A stretch of 64,000 bases of DNA from Flexithrix dorotheae DSM 6795 (GTDB lineage: Bacteria; Bacteroidota; Bacteroidia; Cytophagales; Flammeovirgaceae). Each line of letters opens with the position of its first letter. The first letter of the stretch is position 1. The notes below the pieces were generated by a model, which saw only the letters and a program-made list of their open reading frames with translations, was not told where the DNA came from and made no database searches. Both the position numbers and the translations under genes were made by a program. The DNA is taken from the NCBI RefSeq assembly GCF_000379765.1, contig NZ_KB903431.1, positions 697,788-761,787 on the forward strand, read 5' to 3'. Shown here in pieces: positions 53,637 to 63,354 of the stretch.

Positions 53637-54641
53637 TTATCTTACTGCAAATCCAACTCCTAGGGTAACATTATTATACTCATTGAATGAATAATCTCCC
53701 ATAATCAATAATGGTCCGGCATGAATATTCATTCCAAAAGTGGCTCGTGGACTTCCATGTTTATAATTTAAAGTTACCGGATCTTTAAATGTGGCTTTAT
53801 CAGTTTCAAAATCCCCAAGAAGATTTACATTAGAGTTGACTGTATTGTAACCTAATCCTCCATAAAAGGTGAAAATAGCCAGTTTTTTAGAGGCAATTGC
53901 CTGAAAAGAAATTCCTGTAACATCATAAGTTAATTGCTGAGTTTTAGCATCGTTTAAATATGAATTCGAACTCATTTTGGTAAACCCTCCGAAAACTGAC
54001 AATTCCATAGGTAATTCCTTCATTCCCGGAATCCATTGTTTGATATCATGCATCACTCCAATTCCCAATAACTTGACATCAGTATCACCAAAAACCGAGT
54101 GAGGGAAAAATCTAAATTTCACATCAGTTCCTTTGGTAATTCCTAATCCCAACTGAACCATTGGAGCTGGAACAGCATTGTATCCTATATCTTCTTTCAG
54201 ACCTAAGCCAGGCATTGAACTCACTCTTACTACTTCTTCTCCATCTTCCATAATAATTAGTTCTGGTCCGGCTTCGTATTCCCCAAAAAGAGTTGGAAGC
54301 TCCCTGTTTGAAGGATCACTCAACCTGATATTGGCATATTCATGATCATTGAAAGTAAAGGTTACATCCTTATTTGGAACCAATGCCGCATGTCCCATGA
54401 CAGTTAGATCAAAACCTAATGTTTTATGAGGTTTGGCAGTATTAAACCAGCCTGCATTGATGTCATATCCAAATCCTTTTACAGCTGGTTTTAAATAATG
54501 ACCAAGCAGGGTTTCGGCATCTTCAACTCCCGATTCTAAAATTAAATCAAACTGATCGCTTTGGGCAAAATTAAAAGTTGGGTGAAACAGGATTAAGGTA
54601 AGTGCAAAATAGAACCCTTTGATTTTGTATGTTAGCTTCAT
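53637..54641 (-). CDS. Secreted outer-membrane protein, DUF6588-like
   Basis: A 334-residue exported protein. A signal peptide ends FNFAQ. Mature segments include KPAVKGFGYDINAGWFNTAKPH, GIGVMHDIKQWIPGMKELPMEL and FSFNEYNNVTLGVGFAVR-like beta strands, fitting the DUF6588 family of Bacteroidota surface proteins. I recognise the family only by pattern and memory. Function is unknown. It is convergent with the rim operon and precedes (on the minus strand) the next gene by 97 bases. Confidence 0.55.
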   Translation of the reverse strand: MKLTYKIKGFYFALTLILFHPTFNFAQSDQFDLILESGVEDAETLLGHYLKPAVKGFGYDINAGWFNTAKPHKTLGFDLTVMGHAALVPNKDVTFTFNDHEYANIRLSDPSNRELPTLFGEYEAGPELIIMEDGEEVVRVSSMPGLGLKEDIGYNAVPAPMVQLGLGITKGTDVKFRFFPHSVFGDTDVKLLGIGVMHDIKQWIPGMKELPMELSVFGGFTKMSSNSYLNDAKTQQLTYDVTGISFQAIASKKLAIFTFYGGLGYNTVNSNVNLLGDFETDKATFKDPVTLNYKHGSPRATFGMNIHAGPLLIMGDYSFNEYNNVTLGVGFAVR

Positions 54642-54738
54642 GTTATTAAAAAGATTAATTTTCTAATATAAAATAAGGGCATATAAATTTTGGTAATCCT
54701 TAATTTATATGCCTTTGATGATTATGTTTAAATGAAAT

Positions 54739-55347
54739 TTATAGTTCCTGCTCAGTTTTAGCAGTTACATCTAGATATACTTTTACACTTATTGATGCTG
54801 GACCAGTTGTTTTTGCTTTAGCGCTAAAGGCTACGTAAAAAGGTTGTTCAGTATTTAATAATTCGGTTAAAGCTGATTTGATATTAGCTGGAAGAACTAA
54901 TTCGTGCTTACCTGGAGTTAATTTAATTATTTCATCTAGAGTCATAATTCTAACTACCTTAGATTCCTCTATTGCAATTGGCTCACCATCCCTTATTTCA
55001 ATGTTTGAAGAAGGAGTATAATGAATTTCAGCATTTGCATATTCAATATTGTCTTGTCCGGTAATTCCGGTAATCTGATATTCTAGCTTGTTGAGAGTAA
55101 ATTCTTTAATGCTTTCTTTATTATCCTGAAAATCCTGTTCTTCCTGAGGATCAACTTCTCTAACTTCAGTTTCTGAGCCTTCAAATTCATCTGTGAGGCT
55201 AATGGTATATTCATATTCCATTGTTTTGGAGATGTTTATTGGAAGAGCGCTGTCTTCGCAAAAACCAGCAAAACATACACAAACGGTTAGAATGGCTAAG
55301 GCATTTAAAATCCTTTTTTTAAGAATGGATAATGTAGAGTTATTCAT
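54739..55347 (-). CDS. Secreted protein of unknown family
   Basis: A 202-residue exported protein. A hydrophobic segment (LNALAILTVCVCFAGFC) precedes an acidic, beta-rich body with YTISLTDEFEGSETEVREVD, ITGQDNIEYANAEIHY and FYVAFSAKAKTTGPASISVKVYLD. The cluster of Cys in the segment does not match a canonical lipobox. No family is recognised. It lies directly upstream of the DUF6588-like gene on the same strand, which suggests the two form a pair. Confidence 0.55.
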   Translation of the reverse strand: MNNSTLSILKKRILNALAILTVCVCFAGFCEDSALPINISKTMEYEYTISLTDEFEGSETEVREVDPQEEQDFQDNKESIKEFTLNKLEYQITGITGQDNIEYANAEIHYTPSSNIEIRDGEPIAIEESKVVRIMTLDEIIKLTPGKHELVLPANIKSALTELLNTEQPFYVAFSAKAKTTGPASISVKVYLDVTAKTEQEL

Positions 55348-55498
55348 AAATTTATTTGTTTAGGTTACTTATATATTTCTATTTATAACTGCCGATTGGC
55401 AAATTCATTACCGAAATCATCTTTGGTTCATGCAAAAGAGTCAAATTCCCAATCCATGTAAGAAAATATGCTTTCTGAATGATTTTTAATTAAAATGA

Positions 55499-55523
55499 AA
55501 AACCCCGGTTTTGCCGGGGTTTT
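55499..55523. terminator. Orphan bidirectional terminator
   Basis: AAAACCCCGG-TTTTG-CCGGGGTTTT, with A- and T-tails on both sides, so it can work on either strand. No protein gene ends beside it on either strand: the nearest gene starts at 55347 on the minus strand, and rluD starts at 56132. It is the main evidence for an unannotated transcript. Confidence 0.75.
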
Positions 55524-56119
55524 AGTTTGTTTGTTTAGTTTATCTGCCTCATAAGGCATTCAAGTGGAAAGGAACTCAACGAAACTCTATTAAGTATTAA
55601 TCCTTTCATAAATTATTAGTTATGTTTTGAATAAATAACTTGGTAGGGATTTACAAATCTCAGACCCAATAGGGCTAATTCTATTGTTAAATGTGCTTTT
55701 TGATAGGGCAGGTAAGTTTTTATGAATGGAGTGCCATAATTTTTAAGCCAACCTTAGGAGAATAATCTCCAAATAAGAAAAGGTTTACCTTGGAGACTTC
55801 TGGGTTTAAACACTGGTTATCAGTTGGTTAAGATTATTTGTTTAGAATACCCAAATTAATCATAAGTTTTTGGCATGCCTTTCTTCGAAGCAAATTATTA
55901 CAAAAAATGATTAATTTTTATGTAACACCTCTTTCCTTTTTGGTAAAGAATTGCCACAAAAATTAGAATTTATATTTTTTATAATTTTTATAAAATAAAA
56001 GTTGAGAAGGGCATCTGACCAATATAATAGAAAATAATGGCTGATATTAAAAGTTAAATTCGCTTTAATTTTTTAAAATTTACCACGTATTCATCCTTAG
56101 ATTTGATGCGATTTACCTG

Positions 56120-56127
56120 TATCTTTG
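56120..56127 (+). promoter_or_regulatory. -7 promoter box for rluD, nearly leaderless
   Basis: TATCTTTG matches TAnnTTTG, with TTAG at 56097-56100 at the correct 19-base spacing as a weak -33. The ATG follows four bases after the box. Confidence 0.5.
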
Positions 56128-56131
56128 TAAA

Positions 56132-57145
56132 ATGATTGAAGAAAATGATGAAGAATTATTTGAGCATTTTAGAATAGAAGCTGACCCTAAACAATCTCTA
56201 TTGAGGATTGATAAATTTTTAATAGACAGGTTGCCGCACACGTCCAGAAATAGGATTCAGGATGCAATAAAACAGAATTATATTAAAGTAAATGGGGATG
56301 ACGTTAAATCAAACTATAAAATAAGACCTAAAGATGTAGTAACAATTTTTCTCCCCAAACCCAAAGTTGATTTTGAGATTATTCCTCAGGATATTCCATT
56401 AAACATTGTTTTTGAAGATGATCATCTCATGATTATCAATAAAGAGCCGGGCATGGTGGTACATCCTGGCCACAACAATTGGGATGGAACTTTAGTAAAT
56501 GCCCTGGCCTTTAAATTCAAAAATTTGCCTACGCATAAAAATGGTGAACAAAAGCCAGGGTTGGTTCACCGGATAGATAAGGATACTTCAGGGCTTTTAG
56601 TTATTGCCAAAACCGACCAGGCGATGACCAATTTAGCAAAACAGTTTTTTGATCATTCAATTGAGCGAACTTATTATGCCCTGGTTTGGGGAGAAGTGAA
56701 AGAGGATAATGGCACCATTGAAGGACACATCGGCAGGAGCTTTTCAGATAGAAGAATGAGCACTGTATTTCCTGATGGCGAATATGGTAAAGAGGCCATT
56801 ACTCATTATCAGGTTTTAAAAAGGTTGAGGTATGTATCCTTGGTAAAATGCAATTTGGAAACAGGAAGAACTCATCAAATCAGGGCACATATGAAATATT
56901 TAGGGCATACTTTGTTTAATGATGCTTTATATGGTGGTGATAAAATTTTAAAAGGAGAGCGGTTTTCAAAATACAAAAGTTTTGTCGAAAATTGTTTTTC
57001 CTTAATGCCCAGACAAGCACTCCATGCTAAAACATTAGGATTTATTCATCCTGTTTCAAATGAATTTATCCAATTTGATTCCGAAATTCCTGAAGATTTT
57101 CAATCTGTTATTGACAGATGGGAACATTATGTTCAATATACGTAA
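56132..57145 (+). CDS. rluD: RluA/RluD family 23S rRNA pseudouridine synthase
   Basis: A 337-residue enzyme converting uridines of 23S rRNA to pseudouridine. An N-terminal S4 domain (about 20-80; RIDKFLIDRLPHTSRNRIQ) is followed by the catalytic domain with GLVHRIDKDTSGLLVIAKT (catalytic Asp in HRID) and CNLETGRTHQIRAHMKYLGH. The C-terminus has RQALHAKTLGFIHPVS. RluD is the best-fitting member, though other RluA-type enzymes are close. dnaE follows 41 bases downstream. Confidence 0.92.
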   Translation: MIEENDEELFEHFRIEADPKQSLLRIDKFLIDRLPHTSRNRIQDAIKQNYIKVNGDDVKSNYKIRPKDVVTIFLPKPKVDFEIIPQDIPLNIVFEDDHLMIINKEPGMVVHPGHNNWDGTLVNALAFKFKNLPTHKNGEQKPGLVHRIDKDTSGLLVIAKTDQAMTNLAKQFFDHSIERTYYALVWGEVKEDNGTIEGHIGRSFSDRRMSTVFPDGEYGKEAITHYQVLKRLRYVSLVKCNLETGRTHQIRAHMKYLGHTLFNDALYGGDKILKGERFSKYKSFVENCFSLMPRQALHAKTLGFIHPVSNEFIQFDSEIPEDFQSVIDRWEHYVQYT

Positions 57146-57186
57146 TTGAGTTTTTTAGCAATTTGAACCTGAGATTTTTTTAAGCT

Positions 57187-60100
57187 ATGTACCTGATTTT
57201 TGATACTGAAACTACCGGACTACCAAACAACTGGAAAGCCCCACATACTGATCTGGAGAATTGGCCCAGACTTGTTCAGTTGGCCTACCAACTTCACGAT
57301 AATAAAGGTAATTTAATAAAAGCCAGAAATGTTATCGTGACACCAGATGGCTTTACCATCCCTTTTAATGCTGAAAAAATTCATGGTATTTCCACGAAAA
57401 GAGCACAGGAAGAGGGTATTCCATTAGAAGAGGTTATACAGGAGTTTGCGGAGGATATCAAACAAACTAAAGTATTAATCGGACACAATATTTTGGGATA
57501 TGATATCCCATTAATGGGGGCTGAATTCATCAGGGCAGGAGTAGATGAGAGCTTATTCATGGAATTGGATACGTTCGATACCATGAAAAACACCACCGAA
57601 TTTACCGCTCTCCAAGGTGGTAGAGGAGGCAGGTTCAAACCTCCGAAACTTGAGGAACTTCATGAAAAACTATTTGGCTATAAATTTCAGGATGCACACG
57701 ATGCCGCTTATGATGTTGCCGCAAACTCAAAATGTTACTTTGAACTTTTAAAAGTAGGAGTAGCCAAACCCTGGGATGATACACCTGTAAAGGCAATTAT
57801 TTATGAGCCGCCAAAACTCGATGATGCCAACTTTAAGAAAGCGCAGGAAGAAAAGAAAAAACAGGAAGCTGAGCTAAAAGCAAGACAGGGGAAAAAACTT
57901 GATAAGGTCATTCCCTTTTCCCATCTCCATGTACATTCTGAGTTTTCTATTCTTCAGAGTACTGCAAAGGTTAAAAAGATATTGGAAAAGGCCCGGGAGT
58001 TGAAAATGGAGGCAGTAGCCATTACAGATATGGGAAACCTTCATGGTGCATTTAATGCAGTTGCCGGTCAGGGAGACGATCTTAAAGTGATTATCGGATG
58101 CGAGTTTTATGTAGCTGTAGAAAGGAAGAAAACCCAGTTTACCAAAGACAACCCAGATAAAAGGTTTACCCAATTACTTTTGGCAAAACATCAGGAAGGA
58201 TATAAAAACCTCTCAAAATTAAGCTCTATTGGTTACATGGAAGGTTTTTATTCCGGAGTACCACGAATTGATAAAGCTCTAATTGAAAAGTATAAAGACG
58301 GTCTAATTGCCACTACGGGAAATTTAAATGGAGAGATTCCTAATCTCATTCTAAATATAGGCGAACATCAGGCCGAAGAGGCTTTTCAATGGTGGTTGGA
58401 ATTATTCAAAGATGATTTCTATGTAGAATTAATGAGGCATGGACTTCCTGAGGAAGAAAGGGTAAATGAAGTGCTTTTATCCTTTGCCAAGAAATATAAG
58501 GTGAAAATTATTGCGTCCAACGATGTCTATTATATCAATCAGAAAGATGCTCCGGCTCATGACGTACTTTGGTGTGTAAAGGAAGGTAAGACCATGAGTA
58601 TGGAAGTGGGGAATGGCAGAAGGTTCAGGTATGCATTGCCAAATGACAAATATTATTTTAAGAGTCAGGAGGAAATGAATCAGTTGTTCTTTGATCTACC
58701 CGAAGCCCTGGAAAATGTACAGGAAATTGTAGATAAATGTTCTCCTCTGAAACTTAAAAGAGATATCTTACTTCCGGAATTTCCCATGCCACCGGAATTT
58801 ACCACCCAGGATGATTATTTAAAATACCTGACTTTTGAAGGGGCTAAAAAAAGATATGGTGACCCATTAGAAGAAAGTGTAAAGGAACGCTTGGAGTATG
58901 AACTGGATATCATCAAAACAATGGGGTTTCCTGGCTACTTTCTGATTGTGCAGGATTTTATCCAGGCTGCAAGAGATATGGGAGTAGCGGTAGGGCCGGG
59001 ACGGGGCTCAGCAGCAGGCTCAGCCGTGGCTTTCTGTATTGGAATTACCAATATTGATCCTATCAAATACAACCTGCTTTTTGAACGATTCCTGAATCCG
59101 GAAAGGGTTTCCATGCCTGATATTGATATTGATTTTGATGATAGAGGAAGACAGGATGTAATTGACTGGGTAGTAAAGAAATATGGAAAAAACCAGGTCG
59201 CACAGATTATTACTTATGGTACCATGGCTGCTAAAATGTCTATAAAAGATGTGGCCAGAGCAGAAGAACTACCGCTTGCAGAAGCAAACGCACTTGCCAA
59301 ATTAGTTCCGGATGCCCCCGGTACTTCCCTTAATAAAGCTTTTGAAGAGGTATCTTCTTTAAGGGAAATTAAAGAAAAAGACCAGGGTTTGCAGGGAAAA
59401 GTATTAAATCTTGCGCATACTGTTGAAGGATCTGTAAGAGGAACGGGAATACATGCAGCCGGGGTGATCATTGCCCCTGACGATTTATTGGAATACATTC
59501 CAGTTTGTACTTCCAAGGATGCGGACTTATTGGTTACCCAGTTTGATGGCAGGGTGGTAGAATCTGCCGGGATGCTAAAAATGGACTTTTTAGGGCTTAA
59601 AACCCTAACCATCATTAAAGATGCGCTTCGGCTAATTAAAAAGAATCATGGGGTAGATATTGATATTGATGAAATTCCACTGGATGATCCCAAAACTTTT
59701 GAACTTTATCAGGCTGGAAAAACGGTTGGTACATTCCAGTTTGAATCTCCGGGAATGCAGAAATATTTGAAGGAACTGAAACCCACAAATATTGAAGATT
59801 TAATTGCCATGAACGCCCTGTACCGACCAGGGCCAATGCAGTTTATCCCTAATTTCATTAACAGGAAACACGGAAAGGAAGAAATAGAATACCCTCACGA
59901 ATTACTCGAACCCATCCTGAATTACAGCAACGGGATTATGGTTTACCAGGAACAGATTATGCAGACTGCTCAAATCCTGGCAGGTTACTCTCTTGGTGGT
60001 GCGGATATTCTGAGAAGGGCAATGGGAAAAAAGAAGATTGAAGAAATGGATAAGCAAAGAGTAATCTTTGTGGAAGGAGCGAAGGAGAAAAACAATATTC

Positions 60101-61383
60101 CCAAACAAACCGCAGAGGAAATTTTCAAAGTAATGGAAAAGTTTGCCTCTTATGGTTTTAACCGTTCTCACTCTGCGGCCTATTCGGTGGTAGCCTACCA
60201 AACTGGTTACCTGAAAGCCAATTACCCTGCGGAATACATGGCAGCGGTAATGAGTAATTCCATGGGAACCATTGATAAAATAAGCTTTTTCATGGAAGAA
60301 TGTAAAAGCTCGGGAATTAAGGTCCTTGGTCCAGATGTGAATGAAAGTTCCAGAGATTTTGATGTGAATGATGAGGGTGCTATTCGATTTGGAATGGGCG
60401 CTATTAAAGGTTCTGGTGATGCAGCTGTGGATGCCATTATTGATGAAAGGAATAAAAATGGTCAGTTTAAAGATGTCTGGGAATTTGTAGAGCGAATGGA
60501 CCTCAGAAAAGTTAATAAGAAGACTTTTGAAAGCCTGGCATATGCAGGAGCTTTCGATAGTCTGGGGGAAATGCACCGGGCACAGTATTTTTACATAGAG
60601 AGTGGGGAGCAAAATTCCGGAATTGAGAAACTGCTTAAACATGGAAATGCCATACAGGCTGAAAAAATGTCGGCTCAAGCCTCCTTATTTGGTGCGGGTA
60701 GCGGAATGGAAATGCCCCGACCCAGATTGGCCAGTTGTGAGCCCTGGTCTGATCTGGTAAAATTACGCCACGAAAAAGAAGTAGTTGGGTTTTATATTAC
60801 CGGGCATCCACTGGATATGTTTAAAATGGAAATGGAAAACTTTTGTGTACCATTAGCCAGAATTGAAAATCACAGAAACCAGGAAATTGCTGTAGGTGGA
60901 TCGATCACCTCGGTAAATATCAGAGAAGGACGAAGGGGAAATCAGTTTGCCCTTTTTACGGTGGAAGATTACGAAACATCAGTTAATCTGGCCTTGTTTG
61001 GCCAGGCTTTTTTGGAGAATAGAAATATGCTCAATGTAGGGCAATTTGTATATATAAAGGGAAAAGTTCAGGAACGATATAACCAGCCCGGACAATGGGA
61101 ATTGTCCCCAAAATCAATTTCTCTGCTTTCTGATGTAAAAGATAAATTGTGTAAGCAAATTAAATTAAGAATTGATATAGCCAAACTTGATATGAGGTTA
61201 GCTACTGAATTGGAGGAATTAGCTATAAACCATACAGGGAAATGTGACATGAAAGTGGAAGTTTATTCCAGGGAAGATAATATTAAACTGGATTTGCTTT
61301 CCAGAAAATACAAGGTTGATCCTTCTACTAACCTGATTAATGATATCAGGCAATTGGATATTGATGAATGTTCGGTGAGTTAA
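57187..61383 (+). CDS. dnaE: DNA polymerase III alpha with fused DEDDh proofreading exonuclease
   Basis: A 1,398-residue replicative polymerase. Residues 1-190 are an intact DnaQ-like exonuclease: FDTE (D6, E8), GHNILGYD (D106) and HDAAYD (H171, D176). A charged linker follows. The PHP domain starts about 245 with HLHVHSEFS, keeping its metal-site His residues. The polymerase core carries GPGRGSAAGSAVAF and PDIDIDFDDRGR (catalytic Asp), and the C-terminus has a helix-hairpin-helix region and an OB-fold (about 1230-1310, GRRGNQFALFTVEDYE). So the chain appears to carry two possible exonuclease sites. rluD is upstream; araC converges four bases downstream. Confidence 0.94.
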   Translation: MYLIFDTETTGLPNNWKAPHTDLENWPRLVQLAYQLHDNKGNLIKARNVIVTPDGFTIPFNAEKIHGISTKRAQEEGIPLEEVIQEFAEDIKQTKVLIGHNILGYDIPLMGAEFIRAGVDESLFMELDTFDTMKNTTEFTALQGGRGGRFKPPKLEELHEKLFGYKFQDAHDAAYDVAANSKCYFELLKVGVAKPWDDTPVKAIIYEPPKLDDANFKKAQEEKKKQEAELKARQGKKLDKVIPFSHLHVHSEFSILQSTAKVKKILEKARELKMEAVAITDMGNLHGAFNAVAGQGDDLKVIIGCEFYVAVERKKTQFTKDNPDKRFTQLLLAKHQEGYKNLSKLSSIGYMEGFYSGVPRIDKALIEKYKDGLIATTGNLNGEIPNLILNIGEHQAEEAFQWWLELFKDDFYVELMRHGLPEEERVNEVLLSFAKKYKVKIIASNDVYYINQKDAPAHDVLWCVKEGKTMSMEVGNGRRFRYALPNDKYYFKSQEEMNQLFFDLPEALENVQEIVDKCSPLKLKRDILLPEFPMPPEFTTQDDYLKYLTFEGAKKRYGDPLEESVKERLEYELDIIKTMGFPGYFLIVQDFIQAARDMGVAVGPGRGSAAGSAVAFCIGITNIDPIKYNLLFERFLNPERVSMPDIDIDFDDRGRQDVIDWVVKKYGKNQVAQIITYGTMAAKMSIKDVARAEELPLAEANALAKLVPDAPGTSLNKAFEEVSSLREIKEKDQGLQGKVLNLAHTVEGSVRGTGIHAAGVIIAPDDLLEYIPVCTSKDADLLVTQFDGRVVESAGMLKMDFLGLKTLTIIKDALRLIKKNHGVDIDIDEIPLDDPKTFELYQAGKTVGTFQFESPGMQKYLKELKPTNIEDLIAMNALYRPGPMQFIPNFINRKHGKEEIEYPHELLEPILNYSNGIMVYQEQIMQTAQILAGYSLGGADILRRAMGKKKIEEMDKQRVIFVEGAKEKNNIPKQTAEEIFKVMEKFASYGFNRSHSAAYSVVAYQTGYLKANYPAEYMAAVMSNSMGTIDKISFFMEECKSSGIKVLGPDVNESSRDFDVNDEGAIRFGMGAIKGSGDAAVDAIIDERNKNGQFKDVWEFVERMDLRKVNKKTFESLAYAGAFDSLGEMHRAQYFYIESGEQNSGIEKLLKHGNAIQAEKMSAQASLFGAGSGMEMPRPRLASCEPWSDLVKLRHEKEVVGFYITGHPLDMFKMEMENFCVPLARIENHRNQEIAVGGSITSVNIREGRRGNQFALFTVEDYETSVNLALFGQAFLENRNMLNVGQFVYIKGKVQERYNQPGQWELSPKSISLLSDVKDKLCKQIKLRIDIAKLDMRLATELEELAINHTGKCDMKVEVYSREDNIKLDLLSRKYKVDPSTNLINDIRQLDIDECSVS

Positions 61384-61387
61384 TTCC

Positions 61388-62251
61388 TCATACCCGATGC
61401 ACCTTTGTATAGCTAGAAGGATTCATTCCCATAAACCGCTTAAACTTTCGGTTAAAATTTGATACATTGTTAAAACCAGAGAGAAAGCAAATTTCGGTAA
61501 TGCTGTATTTCTTTTGTAACAAAAGTTTGCAGGCATTACTGATTCTTATTTCCGTTAAAAAATCAAGATAGGTTTTTCTGGTTCGCTGTTTAAAAAAACG
61601 GCAAAATGAAGAGGGTGTCATGTGTACAATTCCTGCTGCCTCCTTAAGGGAAATTTCCCGGTGATATTCATTAAATGTAAACTGGAAAATATCATTCAGC
61701 CGCTTCCCTTCATTTTCATTTACTTCCTTATCCATATTTTCATAAGAAAGTATTTCAAGCTCATTTGATTGGCTTAAAGATTCTAAAATTTGAAATAACA
61801 CTAGTATTTTCTTAAATCCTTTTTCATTAGGAATCTTGTGAAATAAGGGAATTAAAATATCTTTTGTTTTTCCATTTACTTTCAGGCACCTTCTGGTTAA
61901 CTGAAAGAAATGTTGAACATCCTTAAATTCCGGAAGTTCCAAAAATGTATTTCCCAAAACCTGTGGATCAAAAAATATATGGATGGAATGTGCCTTTAAA
62001 TCTTTATGTTCATAGTATTCCTGATCATTCTTAAATAAATGGGGAACATTGGAACCAATAATAAACATATCCCCGTCATTAAAATCACCTACATATTCAC
62101 CGATGAACAAGGTTCCCGAGCTTTTTACTAAAAGTGTCAATTGCAATTCCTGATGATTATGCAAAAAATCATATAAATGAGTTCCCTTTTCCACCTGAAT
62201 ATCAAAAGAAGCTCCTGAGTTTTTTGGAATTTTAAATGGATGTATTTTCAT
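61388..62251 (-). CDS. AraC family transcriptional regulator
   Basis: A 287-residue regulator. The N-terminal cupin-like ligand domain (about 10-130) has GDMFIIGSNVPHLFKND. The C-terminal about 100 residues are two helix-turn-helix motifs with SLKEAAGIVHMTPSSFCRFF and SITEICFLSGFNNVSNFNRKF. It is divergent from the DapA-family gene across 184 bases, so it probably controls the hydroxyproline-type cluster. Operator half-sites are suggested below. The ligand is unknown. Confidence 0.9.
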   Translation of the reverse strand: MKIHPFKIPKNSGASFDIQVEKGTHLYDFLHNHQELQLTLLVKSSGTLFIGEYVGDFNDGDMFIIGSNVPHLFKNDQEYYEHKDLKAHSIHIFFDPQVLGNTFLELPEFKDVQHFFQLTRRCLKVNGKTKDILIPLFHKIPNEKGFKKILVLFQILESLSQSNELEILSYENMDKEVNENEGKRLNDIFQFTFNEYHREISLKEAAGIVHMTPSSFCRFFKQRTRKTYLDFLTEIRISNACKLLLQKKYSITEICFLSGFNNVSNFNRKFKRFMGMNPSSYTKVHRV

Positions 62252-62291
62252 AGGTGATTTGTTTATCTTCAGTGGAAAATTTATTAGGAAT

Positions 62292-62299
62292 CAAATATA
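62292..62299 (-). promoter_or_regulatory. -7 promoter box of the araC-like gene
   Basis: On the minus strand, TATATTTG matches TAnnTTTG about 41 bases before the ATG. No clear -33 box. Confidence 0.35.
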
Positions 62300-62300
62300 A

Positions 62301-62355
62301 GTACGATTTAGTTATAAATATTATGTTTAATAGTAAATACAAGACAATATCGTAC
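62301..62355. promoter_or_regulatory. Candidate operator: 7-bp inverted repeat
   Basis: GTACGAT (62301-62307) and ATCGTAC (62349-62355) form an inverted repeat with a 41-base spacer in the divergent spacer between araC and the DapA-family gene. AraC-type proteins often use distant half-sites, so this may be its binding region. Confidence 0.35.
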
Positions 62356-62399
62356 AGGTTTTGGGCAAAATCTGTAAAACAAAGCTGAAAAAATGCCTC

Positions 62400-62407
62400 T
62401 AGCTTTG
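62400..62407 (+). promoter_or_regulatory. -7 promoter box of the DapA-family gene
   Basis: TAGCTTTG matches TAnnTTTG 29 bases before the ATG at 62436. No consensus -33 box, as expected for an activator-dependent promoter. Confidence 0.4.
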
Positions 62408-62435
62408 CCATGGTTATTAATTACAGTATATAGTT

Positions 62436-63350
62436 ATGAAGGTGGACTGGAAAGGAATTTACCCCGCAATTACAACAAAGTTTACAGACGATGATAAGCT
62501 TGATTTACCTGCTTTTGAAAAGAACATTACAGTTCAATTAGAAGCTGGAATTAATGGGGTAATCCTGGGTGGAACTTTAGGTGAAGCCAGTTCACTTTCT
62601 GAAGAAGAGAAAAGCGAGTTGGTTAAAGCCACAGTGGAAATGGTAGATGGGAAAATTCCCGTAATCCTGAATATTGCCGAGCAAACCACAAAAGGAGCAA
62701 TTGAACAGGCAAAATTAGCCAAAGAAAATGGAGCCAGTGGATTAATGATGCTTCCTCCAATGCGCTATAAAGCTACGGATAAAGAAACGGTTACTTACTT
62801 TAAGGAAATTGCCCGGTCAACTGATTTGCCGATCATGATTTATAACAATCCGGTAGATTATAAAATAATGGTCTCTTTGGACATGTTCGAAGAATTGGCT
62901 GAAGAAGCCAATATTAAGGCAGTGAAAGATTCTACCAGAGAAGTTACAACAGTTACAAAAATGATCAATCGATTTGGGGACCGGTTTAAAATTCTGGGAG
63001 GTATAGATACACTGGCTTTGGAATATATGATGATGGGCGCAGTAGGATGGGTTGGAGGCTTGGTTTGCGCTTTCCCCCGAGAAACAGTGGCCATTTACAA
63101 ATTAGTTCAGGCAAAAAGATATGAAGAAGCTATTGAAATTTACAGATGGTTTATGCCACTTTTAGAATTGGATTTAAGTCCACAATTGGTGCAGAATATT
63201 AAATTGGCTGAACTTAAAACAGGTTTGGGAACTGAAAATGTGAGAGCGCCAAGATTACCATTGTCTGGTAGAGAAAGAGAAAGGGTTTTAAAAATTATTC
63301 AAGAAGGACTTGATAATCGTCCTGAGTTACCAGATTATTTGAATTTGTAG
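62436..63350 (+). CDS. DapA-family lyase, probable hydroxyproline catabolic deaminase
   Basis: A 304-residue class I aldolase-like protein. Family motifs are GVILGGTLGEASSLS (GxxGE), PIMIYNNPVDYKIM (Tyr) and IKAVKDSTREV (Schiff-base Lys). Its sister gene downstream encodes a hydroxyproline-epimerase-type protein, so it is probably the delta-1-pyrroline-4-hydroxy-2-carboxylate deaminase, not dihydrodipicolinate synthase. Start ATG 62436. It is divergent from the AraC regulator, with a four-base gap to the next gene. Confidence 0.8.
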   Translation: MKVDWKGIYPAITTKFTDDDKLDLPAFEKNITVQLEAGINGVILGGTLGEASSLSEEEKSELVKATVEMVDGKIPVILNIAEQTTKGAIEQAKLAKENGASGLMMLPPMRYKATDKETVTYFKEIARSTDLPIMIYNNPVDYKIMVSLDMFEELAEEANIKAVKDSTREVTTVTKMINRFGDRFKILGGIDTLALEYMMMGAVGWVGGLVCAFPRETVAIYKLVQAKRYEEAIEIYRWFMPLLELDLSPQLVQNIKLAELKTGLGTENVRAPRLPLSGRERERVLKIIQEGLDNRPELPDYLNL

Positions 63351-63354
63351 TAAG

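Larger units (their letters stand above)
55348..56131. other. Intergenic region, 784 bases, the longest without a gene
   Basis: Includes small hairpins TGCC-GATT-GGCA near 55389 and TGCCTTATGAGGCA near 55546, and a strong terminator (55499-55523) that belongs to no annotated gene. A small RNA ending at this terminator is possible; no known RNA family or ORF was recognised. Confidence 0.4.

Noticed and set aside
59902-60678. 258-codon ORF antisense to dnaE
   Set aside because: It is a shadow frame of a strongly conserved gene; its composition follows the complement of dnaE and no motif is seen.
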